From contig NC_052401.1 in NCBI RefSeq assembly GCF_009389715.1, positions 4,623,530 through 4,687,529 on the forward strand: a stretch of 64,000 nucleotides of DNA. The letters run 5' to 3'. The first letter of the stretch is position 1; the number at the start of each line of letters is the position of its first letter. A model generated the notes under the pieces. That model saw nothing but the letters and a program-made list of their open reading frames with translations, ran no database searches and was not told the origin of the DNA. The DNA is from Phoenix dactylifera. Lineage: Eukaryota > Streptophyta > Magnoliopsida > Arecales > Arecaceae. This document shows positions 37,431 to 49,700 of this stretch, one piece after another. Position numbers and translations under genes: made by a program.

Positions 37431-37730
37431 CTCAAAGCCTCTCTTTTTCCTTCCTCGGCCCCCCGCCCCCTACCACCCTATCGGAGAAATCGAAAAGAAA
37501 AGGAGAAAATAATCCAATCTTTCTCCCCTCGCTCGATCTCTCGTGATCTGGAGACCCTGATCATTCCCTTCCTGACGATGGGTGCTTGGAAATCCATCTA
37601 AATAGAGGCAGGAATCGACTCCAATACCAACGCAATCTTTTGATCCCCGACCTGCTTATCGATTCAAATCATTTCGATTTCTCGACATCTTCTGCTGTTT
37701 TTTTTCCCTCTCATTTGGGAATCTTCCCAA
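37431..37730 (+). promoter_or_regulatory. CT-rich 5' leader of the FAM133-like gene
   Basis: Pyrimidine-rich sequence with a GAAAAGAAAAGGAG patch leads to CCCAAATGGGTAAG at the start codon. The frames at 37355-37601 are Pro/Ser/Arg-rich leader artefacts. No clear TATA box. Confidence 0.5.
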
Positions 37731-40700
37731 ATGGGTAAGAACCAAGCCTACAAGGCGTTGCAGAGGTCAAGGATGGGCTCGACCTCTGCTGGGCCGGAGG
37801 AGGTCGAAGACGGAATGGTTCGTACCCTTTCATACCATCTACCTCCAATCCTTTTGCCTCTGGTGGATTTCTTTCACTTTTAGGTAGTCGGAAATTGTTG
37901 AGATTTCAAAAGGGTCTCTTCTTTGCTGTTCTTGGATGCAATTTTATTAGGTCATTTTCGGATTCTTATTATGCATCATTAGGTGATCTTTATGATTGGA
38001 GCATTTGATTTTGCTTATTATTGCTTGCAAAATATATAGATATTGTTTGTCATTTCGTTTGGTATGTGATCGAAGATTGGATTCATAGTTTCTTCATGTT
38101 CATGTTAGCAAGAACTTAAAATAAGCAGATTTTTCTTTTTTTTAAATTATGTTTAGTATCTTCTGGAAATTGAATTATTGCTTGCTCAAAGAGGAGAATC
38201 ATGCATCTGTTATCTCGCAATCTGCTGTATATGTCCTGTTCAATTCAAGGAGGAGCAGCAGTGAACATCTTCACGGGGTGGGAGGGTGGTGCAAGATGAA
38301 TACAGCTAATGATCTATGATATATTTCACAATTAGTTTATAAGATTTTAAAAGAGCTAATTGGTCATTTAAATTACTTAGGCAGAGATTCTTTTATTAAT
38401 TTAGTATATACCAATTTGGTATAATTTGCGTCAAAAAATTAGCCTACCTTTATAGGACCCTACATTGGAAACAAATATATAAGATCCTAGGAAAAAGATA
38501 TCTTTGATACAATCATATAAATGACTATAAATCTTATGGAGAGAGGGAAATAACTTGAGTTTGTTAGTGTGTTCTTCTGGACTGTTTATCATGGACTAGA
38601 TCAAGGAGGGAACAAAAGGTGGGCAGCATGTTGGAGGAAAAATTGAGAGAGAAGTCATCTAGTGTAGCCACAACCTTGCCCTCATCTGTGATCCCTTTCT
38701 TCTCATCTTCTTTTTTGCTTGCATGATGAAGCTCTTGAAAGAAGATTTGGAGTTTAAAAAGGAAATAGAAAGGTGTGCTTATTTTCCTCAAGAATGGCAA
38801 ATGGTACTTATTTTGGTAGGAAAATAAAGTAACGATTTGGCATGTTTTGGCTTGATTTATTTGAGCAAAACTAGGAAGTTCTAGTGGGATTACTTACCAC
38901 TAATTATGAATTAGATAGGCATCATTTAGGAAATAGATTCCTAAAAACTTGGGAATTCGAGTTATTTGTGACTCTTATTTTCAATGCATAAAAGGGAACC
39001 TCTTTGTTAATGGGTTCTGACTGGAGGGATCTTAAAGTTATCCACATGATTATAAGATTACTTTCCCTACCACACTCAACATATTGATAAGTCTTAACAT
39101 TTTTGTTTGGGGTTTTTTGGCAGGGATGGGGTCTCTATTTTGTCTATGCTAAACAACGAACATTTTCTCTACACTATATTTTTGGCTAATCCATGTAAGT
39201 TCTTCCTTGAATAATCATGCAGAATGAGGGGTGCCACCAAGACCAGCACATAAGCATTGTTCCGTTGAAGTAATCCTTCTCTTTGTTTTGGGGCATAATC
39301 CATGCTCTTAAGTTTAGCAATAAACTATAAACTCTTATAATCATCTAGTCTCCTTAATTACCTAGTTGCGGCATATGGTCCTGCAATCCAGTGTTTGTGC
39401 GTTGTAATGTTGGGTGTCATTGACGTTGCCTCATTGTTGACTAATTTCTATGTAAATGGGACATATTTCGACAACATATAATTTGCTATAGGTCTTTTGG
39501 TAAGAAATCATCTCCAATTTTTTATCTGACCTAAAACTCAATAGGATCCATATATGGTTGTGGTTCCCCTACTATTGTTGACCCTACTAATTATACATCG
39601 TGATCATTAAAGGGGCTGTGACGATTAGAATATGTCATGCTCTTAGACTGTTTCATGGAAAGATAAAAAAGAAGTACTAGTTACTATAACCCTGAATCAT
39701 ATTTCTTAGTTCCCATTCAAGTGGTGTATACCAAACTGTATTGTATTTTCTTATGCGGTACCATCCTTGGAAAGCTGAAGATTCTTGTTATTCTTGAGAG
39801 GGCAGAAAAAAATGAAAGATGTGAAGCTAATAAAGAACTTGTTTACGTGCAATTCACTCTATAATCTCTTCATGTTTCAAAGCCCAAGGAGGTAAATCAT
39901 CTCTTCTCATATAGACATGTTGCTACTAGAGACGCGGATTGTCCAAAACAGCTGGCGTTTATAGCATAATATTGTTACCATGTGATTTAGGATAAGCATT
40001 AGTAATTTATTATTAAGGCATATGTTACTAGTAAATAGACCTTTACTAACATTTATATAGCATATTGCTGTTTCAAGCTTTAGTTAGTAGACTATTGTTA
40101 GTGCAATCAAGTATGGCATTCATTAATTTATCTATAAACTAGTGTTTTTGTATAGAGATTGTGATTTGAATTTGTTGTTGCCCTAAAGTGGTGAAAAACA
40201 AGAACCTTTGGAAATTAACTATATTATTGATTTTATTTTATGGAGTATGTACTAAGTGATTAGTTATGTTTTATAGATGTTTTTCCCATATATTTGTTTA
40301 TAGATCCTTACCTAAGGTCTGCAATCTCAATACCAGGTACCGTACTGGTACATTACTGGTTTCGTATTCTATGGTCGGTATCGTGTGCTACACATCTTGT
40401 GTCAAGATAGCTTCCTACCCTTTTCTCACTTTTTATCATGGTATCTCTCAAAATTGGGTGGTACGAGTTGGCATAATATGGTACACAACTTAGTTTTGGG
40501 CGGTACATGACAATTCTACTCTGTTCAAACTGCTACGAATCGGTTTGATAATATCATTATCCTTGCCCAAGCCTTCTTTTCATGAAAATGGAGTTATATA
40601 TGGAGCAGAACACTACATTAGGTTGTATGAATATGTTGTATTTTTATATTTTAACTATTTCATTGGGGTTGACTACTTTGGACAGTTATGGTCTTATGTT

Positions 40701-43700
40701 CCTTTTATTATGCTGCATATGAACTTTTATCTTTTCTTACCGCCTTTAATGGAGGAGTGGAATTTTCATAAGGACAATGGTAGAAATTGTTTTAGAATGG
40801 ATATGGAAACATACGTGAAAAGACTCTCAATGTTCCTCATGCAAGGATGATATGCTATCCATGAATACATTATCGATAACATTCTCTTATTTATATTTTT
40901 CCACTCTATGCGCCGGTTGATCAAATGATTGCAAAAAGCCAATAGATTGTTATCTAATATTTCTTGTTTCAGTTGTTCTATCAGATTATTGGATAAGTAA
41001 TAGCTAATTAATGAATTGATCTTTCTCTACTACACATCCTGAGCTCTCCTCCATCCCTTTGTTGACCTTTCCTTCATTAGTTGTATTTGTAGTATTTTAG
41101 TGTTTTAGTGGCAGTTTTATTTGTTCATGCCTTCTTCATGGCTATGTACTCTGAATCAAACACAGGGTTGTTGTATAATGAGTGGGATCTCACTATTCAC
41201 CAAACACACCTAAATGGGATGTTTTGTTCTATAGGAAGCCACCTATGGATGTGTTTTTCTTGATCATTAATTTTTTTTTTTGACTATTTAGTATCTTCAA
41301 TGGAACATAGTTTCTATGTTGTCCCAGACTAGTTCTCTTCTGTTTGAGAGTTTTCACGTTTTATTCATTTACTCAACTCAGTCTTTTTTTTTTTCAATCT
41401 CAGTTCATCGTGGACTTATACTTGTGATATGCCAAAAATCAATAGTAATTGGATTGGAACTTGTATGTTCAGTACGAGCATTCTTGGTGTACATTCATTC
41501 TCATATCCGTGTATTCCGTGTTAAAGAGTCATTTTTAAATGTATGTATTTAATCAGTAGTGGGTCCATCATGCCAAATGTGACATAATGCATGCAATACT
41601 TTGTTGTGTAAGTACTTGAATAATGATATCTATATTTAGTTAGTAGTTTTAAAGGATGGATTGGGTACATCTCTCTCTCTCTCGCTCATATGTAGATCAA
41701 AATAATTGTGCTGTAAGTGGATTTATGTTGGATATTAATGTCTGGGCTCCAAGCTGCAACAAGATTTTTGGATTTTTGTTGATGGTTTTTGGGGAGAATT
41801 AGATAAGCATAAACTCAATCAAAATCCTTATCCTTTACGAGTTGGCTTTAGCAATCCCTCTTTGTGATTGGTATCAAGAAATAGATAATTCCTTAATATA
41901 TTGCAACTGAACTGCTACATATATGAGACCATATTTTAAGTGTGTGTCAGAGTTTGAATGAAGATCTGTTTATAATTCAATCCCAGCTGATATTGGGGGA
42001 CTGTTTAAACCTCTAGATATTGTTATCTTTGTGTTTTGATTTCAAATTTAAATGGTGCAGAGCCTGGAGATAGCATTACAAAATATGTTTTGACAGAGGT
42101 GATGCTAAATGCAATCACATCTATGAGATTTTTAAAGAAGGGGTAAATGAATGAAACTGATTATATAAAAGATATACTATACTTCAATGAATGCACAATC
42201 ATGTTTCCTTAAAGTTCCAATAGAATTGTGGATCAGCTGCAATCATATCTTATCTTGGATATTTGCTGTTGATTATCTGTGGTTGGTGGAAATGGTCAAG
42301 CCAGCTAGTTGCACTTAAAAATCACTGTTTCTTCACTATTTTAACTTATGCCTTTACTAGTTGTGGAGCTTTTCCTCTTGCTTAAGTAATCAGTTAGGCC
42401 TCACGTAAAGCCAAATGTGTTTGGAGTTTTTCCATTACATTTTCCATTTTTTGTGGCATCATTTTCTTTTGTTGTTGTTGATATGTTTGATTCAAAGTAG
42501 TTCGTGGCATCGCCTTTGCCACTAATTGGTCAAGTGATGCTTCATCATTTGTCATTTTCTTTGTTCACTTGATTTTGTTGAAAATCTTAGTCCCTGAAAG
42601 CCAAAATATGGTTGATCTCAGGGAGGATGTTTCATGGTTATGTTTCTGTTGTAAGTCTTGACATAGACCCACATACTTCTATCTGTAGGTCTGCATATGG
42701 ATTTGCTCCTGTTCACAGATGTGTGCATGTTTGCATGTGCACTAGGGGGATGTTTCACAAAAAGGTGTTCTGCCATTTTTATTCTATAAAACTAAAAAAT
42801 GTGGGAGTTGAATCTCACTTGTCATTTTTAAAAAATGCAAAATGTAGATTTTATCACTGAAATAAACTAATTTTTAAACAAGTGTCCTTTAGCTATGCCA
42901 CACCAGGAGCCATGATCATTATTATTCCCACTAGATGCAGTCATCGTTGGTCGTAAAGCTGGCCGTCATGAGATTCTCCTCAGAGAATTTGTAGCAGTCT
43001 TTATTGCTATCACCATTCTTATCAGTGGACTATATTGGTATCTGCATGCACAGCTGTCATACTTGTTGCTTTAGTGAGATGCATATCAACACTGGATATG
43101 AGTGCTAAACATAGCGAGACATATATTCTTGTTCAAACTTGTAAAATCTAATCATTGCACTTTGCTTATAATCTTTTACACCTTTGCTGGATTTAGTGTT
43201 GTCACCATGCTTATCCTTATTTATGTCACAGATTTTTGTACGTCTTACCGATATCATTATATATTCATATGTCTTGTTTGTGTGGGATGCTTTTTTCAAT
43301 CAGAAAGTGGAAGACTCCGAACAGTTAGTTAGCAATTTTCCTTTTTATGCTTGCGTGGCCTTTCTGGACCACTCAAGGCTTGTTATCATCTTACTTTTTT
43401 TGTTGTATGTGCTACATATCTCTTGATCCTTCTAATTTTCAGGTAGTTATGCTACAATCACAAATAAAATTACTATATCTGCAGAGCTGCAGTTTCTTAT
43501 ATATAATAGCTAAAATATAGGGTTTCTGGACCACATTTTTTGACATGGAACCTTTATCTTATGCTCCAAGAAGCTAACATTTTGTTAGCTTAATTTTTTG
43601 TGAAGTCTTTGTGGAGTAAAGTGAATTTTGTCATGGATTATATGATATAGGGATTATACCAACCAGAAGGTAGGTCAATGTGCTACATATGTTCTATCCA

Positions 43701-46700
43701 GCAAATTTACATTCATGTAGTAGTGTGTGAGCATTTAGAAGAACAAAGGTCTGTCTTTGTGTGTGTGTGTGTGTGTTTTGGGGGAGGGGATGTTTAGAGC
43801 TGCTTGTGCATGTCCATGCACTTAATATAGCCATATATTTATAATCCTTGAGTCCTTTTGCTAATTGCACAGTTCACAGCTACATGGTAGATAATTTATC
43901 CTGTGCATGTGATTGTGCTTGTATGCTTGTGTGATGACATCCTCTATTAATTATGTCTGCACGGTGAGCTTTGAGATAATTTACTTTTTCACCTGTATTA
44001 TATTTATTCTTTTGTGTAAAAAGCACAATTTTCATTTGATGATTCATATTGGACAAAGTAGTAGTAATGTATATCCCATACTTTTATCTTGTTGAACTTT
44101 TACTAACGAGGACAACACAGATAGATGGTTCTTTTCATTCACCAGAATGGCATGCTGCTCGTTTGGCCAGCCTGAAAACGTCTCACACCATAACATGGGA
44201 AGACTACAAGAAAAAACAAAAGGTAATGCCTTTTCACAGGGCAACTATGCAAGTTAAGGCACGCTTCTGCTTCCATCGCTCTCTTTTTTCCCTTGAGGAG
44301 TTTCTCTAAAATCTTGTTGTTCTGATGATATTTAAGGCATGCACTGAGCGCGCTAACAAGTCAAACCTGAAACCTAACCATAAATTTACACTTTCCATTA
44401 AATGTTGTGACAAACATGATATCTTTTCTTCAATTCACAAATTGTTTGTTTTGCACTTTTTTCATATCAATTCCCCTCTGAAATTGCATTTTGTATTAAT
44501 TTTCTTTTTGTGTTTCCTATTTTCTTTGAACATCCCCCCCCCCTTCCTTTTATACCTATGTGCCACTTGTGCTATGCAGCTAAATTATATAGTATTGTCA
44601 ATGTCAAAATGAATCTCTTAGTAAGGATCCGTCAGTTTGTTTCATTCATTGCCTCTTGTATAGCGCTATTAACCCGAAAATGCTTAACTGCATGATGGAG
44701 TGAGCTTCTTAGAAGATTTTGAAGCTTGAGATTTCCTGCTCCATAAAATGTCAGATATGCTACATTTTTATGTATGAGTTAATTTTAAATACCATTGATG
44801 ATTTAATTTATTCTATCTGAAAGTTGTAATTTGCATCATAAAAGTTTTTGCTTGATATTGGTCCATAAGAGTCTTTCTCCTAAAAAATGTGGCATTTTGT
44901 CTCCTGTTTGTTTGTAGGAAGAAGAACTTAAAAAGGGTGAGCTGGAGGCGGACAAGGATAGAATGATGAGAGAATACAGGGCGCAGCTGGATGCTGAGAG
45001 GGAACAAAAGCTTTCCCGTGGGAGAAACCGCTCAGCCGCCAAGTCGCATCACAAGAAAGGTAAACAAAAAATCTAGTAATTTTTGTAGATTCTCTGGTTC
45101 TAGTTTGTCTAGGTTAGGTGCTTTGCTTTCTAGATATTTAAAAATTGATGTTACTTTTTGAAAAAAAATCTTTGCATTTATATTGGCAATGTGTTCGAAG
45201 CAATTTACTAAGTAATATTTGATTATTTTGTGAATTGAGAAATAGCTTTTTATATGATCTGAGTTGCTGCTTTCTTTCTTTCTTTTATTTTTTGGTGATG
45301 GTTTTGCTGCTTTTCTGATCATACTACATGTCTGTGCAGAAAGGAAGGACAAAGATTCAAAGAAACGGAGTAGGAGAAAGAGAAAGGTTTTTTCTAATCT
45401 TATCGCTAAGTTAATTTCATTATTGCCTGTGCAACTTCCCTGTGTACTTTTTCTCTTCCTTTCTTTTTGTAATTTATTCTCGGACATAATATGCAGCGGC
45501 AGTGACTTTCTGGCAGTGCTGTTTTTCTTTATTGCAACAGTGCTGTTATTTCTTTTCTGGCAGGTGTATGGACTTGGTTTGGAAACTATGTTTAATGTAC
45601 TAAACAAACGCAAGTAGTGCATGAAATAACACGTGCTCAGAGACTCAAACATAACATTGGTCAAAATAGGAAAAAAATTAGCATATTGTTCTATTCTCGA
45701 GAATGAAGAATACTCAAAATAATCATGAGGGGGAATAACTTAGGATACGTGAGGGCACATGGAGCAGAAGGGAGATGGATAAATTGTGGTGCAAGATCTG
45801 AGATTTTAATCAGCAGTGGCTGTAATGGCAGTTTCAAGAAGAAACATGAGCATCTAGTGACTATTGGAAGTGGATTTACCTATATGATGTTTTAAGAAGA
45901 AAAGAGTGCGTTTTATGTTATTGGGCAAAAGTTTTCAAGATAATATATGGGAGTAGCTACAGACATATATGGTTGTAGCACAAATGAAAAGAAATCATAT
46001 TGCAAGATGCTCAAAAATGAGGTAATGAGTTAAAAGGGAAAATGTGGCTAAGTCATGAAGTAGCATTAGTTGGTGGAGGAAAACTGGAAATCAAAATATT
46101 GTACCAAATATGATGAGGGATTTGATGGCTATCAGTGATAATAGCTAGAATTTTTGGACCAATATAGGTGCACAGTGTAGTACAAGAAATATTAGACCAT
46201 GGAATGCTGCACTAATTGGAAAGCGTTTCTCAAGAAATTAAATAAACAAATTACTGATGCCTTTTCTTGTTTTGTTCCATATGTTATCAAAAATTATTGA
46301 ACACATATAAGGATATTGACAATAGATGTCAGTATGGCTAGGTGTGTGAGTTATGATGAATCTGTACAATGCTTTGATGTTATAGAAGAGGACAAGGATA
46401 TGTGTTAGAGATATATCATTTCACGGGCATTTGAGTTGATACATGTAACGGTGAATGATGGAGATTATGAAATGAAGGAGAACATATTTTTGAAAGTTGA
46501 ATGAGGCTTTTCTAACTGCATATGTTTGTATGTAGTGTTAGACATTAGACTACACATTTAATGATTCAAAATTAATGACGGATCCATTAAATTGGAAATT
46601 CGCACTGTTGATTGTGATTTATGCTATTGGAATATGCCACTGGAAATGCCTGGAAACCAGAATCATTGTTCCGGTGGTCTCTGACCTCATGCATTAAGTG

Positions 46701-49700
46701 GGTGCAAAAATGGACAGCTTAATGACATGATACAGTGTTTTGTGATGATCTAAGCATTGAAACTTAATGATTTTCAATCTATACATGTTTTAAGATCTTT
46801 AAATCATGATCAACACAGTAAATTTTCAATTGAAGTGCCGTATCATGTATTTTAGCATACTAGCAAAACCAATACCATCCATTTTCTACCTACTTGATGC
46901 TTAGAATAGGGATACTTGAAACATAAGGTTGTGTTTGCCATCAGTTTCTTTTTATTTTTTTAAAAATGAATATAGATTTTTTTTTTTTGTTTTTACTTTC
47001 TCGTAAATTGTCAAAATATAAATATGTTTGGCTTAGTCAACTATATTTATTTTTGTAAACAAAAATAAATGCAAAAACAATTGCTCATCTAGTCTTTGGT
47101 AGTGATGGTAGTAGTAGTTGTTCCTAGTGTTTTGGTTGTTGCCAGTAATGGAGCTAGTGGAGTAGGTGGCATGCGCCAGTGGTGGCTATCAATGCTGGTC
47201 GTGGTGGTCCTGGCCACCTGCAGTGGTGGTGGGTGATAATGGCTATGATGGTCATGGTAGTCACTCTTGGCCTTGGTGGTGATGGTGGTGGTGGTGGTGG
47301 TGGTGGTGGAAAGGGTATTAAGCACATTGGTGGGGTTTTCCACTTGAAATTTTGACTATTGTTTTAAAAAAGTAAGAGAAAATCATGCTTTCATTTTTTG
47401 GAATTATTGAAAATAATTTTTAAAATAGAAAGTAGAAATAATAGTATCAAACATATTGTCTTGTTTAAAGGTGTAAATCAAAATCGGCAGCATAGATCTT
47501 AGATTTGATTGGCCCATCATTAATTTTGGAATCATTAAACTTTTTGCCAAAGATTTAATGTTTAGTTGTTCTTTGGCATTACTTTCATTTTTTCTATTTT
47601 CAGAAACAAAATATAAAATATTATCTTGTTTCTAATTTTTTAAAAATATAAACATGTTTGATATAGTCATTTGTTTTAAAAAAAATAAATATGACAATGA
47701 TGGTGGAGATGGTGATAGTTGCAGTGGAGGTGCTGGTGGTGTTGGTCGTAGGTTTGGTGGCGGTATAGTGAAGGTGGCAGTGATGGCAGTGATGATGTGG
47801 TGGAGTCGACAACGATGGTAGTGGCGATGGTGGTGGTGGGGAGAGCACCAAAGATATGATGGAGGCAACAATGATGGTAGTAGCAGTTTGGTTGAGGCGG
47901 GACGATAATGTAGGCACCGGTGATGGTGGCAGTGGCTGCAGTAGTGGCATTGGCAAGGATGGCAGCGACAGTGACAATGATGCAGCAATTGTGGTGGTGG
48001 ATGGGATGTTGTTGGTGGTTGTAAAAAAAATGAGTTTCTTGTTTTTGAAAATTTTGAAAGTAAGAATTTTCTACTTTCAACTTTTTCTAGAAATAATGAA
48101 GTGGTTTTTGAAAATAGAAAATAAAAACATTAGTACCAATTACCAAACATATTTTTGTCACAGTTTTTGTAATTTTGTTTTCAAAAACAGAAAATAGGAA
48201 ATAATGCGATGTTAAAAAATCCCTTAGTATGTAGTCCAACTCATACATACAAATGCATGTATGTATATTTAAACGTACATACATGTATATATATAGATGT
48301 ATACCAAATTGGTTGAGGAAGCCGTGTTTGTTTGAAAAATTGATTTAGATAGCAATAGCTAAAACTTTATATCATTGTGTTACCAAATGTTTTTAGGGCA
48401 GCTCTTTGTACTGTAGATGCATTAGAACCGTTAACATGTTTAGGATGTTGACCAACGTTCACTGAATTGGTACTGCCGGTCGAATCGGCTGGCTACCGGT
48501 TTGGTAGGGTACCAGTTTGTATATTACCCAGCCGAGGTGTATTGGAGATGAAGGATCGAGAAAAGAGGAGGGGAGAGTGGGAGAAACCCTATCCCTAACT
48601 CTTGAAGGAGAACTAGAAGAGAGAGAGAGAGAAGATGAAGGGGAGAAAGAGGGAGAGGAAGGAGAGAGGCTTACCGATTTGAATGTCTGGAGGGGAATGG
48701 CATTGGCGTCGGCGTTGATGTCGATCAAGGGCAACGGCATTGGTGTTGGCATCAACGTCAATTAAATTTGAAGAGGAGGGGGGAGTGAGGCATCTGAATG
48801 TGGTTTTTTGGGGGGGGGGGGGGGGGGGGGAGGGGCGGATCGGGGGTTTTAATCTATAACAAGCCGATTCCTTTTGATTGGCCGAACTATCTTAATTCCT
48901 ACCTAGTTTGGTTTGGTGTGCCATGAACCACCCGGTTCTGTTTGATACTGTCTTGAACTGCCTGTTTTGGGACGGTTCGGCGTTACTCTAATGCTGACTA
49001 TTTAATTGTTATTTTTTTTAATTTTCTGTATGAATATTTACAAGAATCAGATATCCAAAAGCTTTTATATGGTTTTTTGCATGATCCCATTAATGTAATG
49101 CTATTCTCATAGGTTGCAAACCCTTGTTTAATTGTATATATGTGAATTTATACCCTAATGGAGATTGCGTTCATTCCAACACTTGTGTTTCATCTTCTGA
49201 GATCTTAAGATCATTGTCTTACTATTTCATGATCCTATTTAATATTAGTTTACCTTAAATCAGAAATGATTGCATCATCCTTCTTCAAAGTAGCTTACCT
49301 CTATATTGCTTCCTATATATGGGTAATGGATCTTACAAGTTGCAAATGCCTTAGTTACTTCTTTTGTAGCTGATTGAAGCCCTGAAAATCTTCTTGCGTT
49401 GATCTTAATTGCCAGTGCCCTATTTTTTCGTTCGTTTAGAAAGTTCAGGGCATCATTTTCTTGTTTTTAGTAATTTAATGGTCAGTTCTTGGCTTCTTTG
49501 GTTTGACCTCTCTTTTGATGGGTCGGTATCTACACTAATTTGCTTGGATAGTTTGAAATCTTTGGTTAGTCATCTGGCTTTATGTTTGTTTACAAGCTCA
49601 GTCAGACTTTGTTTACACTTTATAAATTTGATTTCTGTGAAGGTTTCTAGTCATCATACTTCGGAGACATGTTTGTGGTATTATCCATTTGGAAAGAGTT

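Larger units (their letters stand above)
37818..44120 (+). other. Intron 1 of the FAM133-like gene
   Basis: The 6303-bp AT-rich intron starts GTTCGT and ends ACACAG. It includes a GTACC-rich patch (40325-40545), a CT run near 41671-41690 and a GT microsatellite (43757-43776). Scattered ORFs of 60-100 codons are Phe/Ile/Leu-rich chance frames. Confidence 0.6.

Noticed and set aside
45032-45664. 210-codon minus-strand ORF
   Set aside because: It runs antisense through exons 3 and 4 of the FAM133-like gene and their introns, has no family features, and the sense strand has well-placed splice sites.
47089-48080. Thr/His/Pro-rich ORFs on the minus strand
   Set aside because: Low-complexity translation of the GGT/GAT repeat cores.
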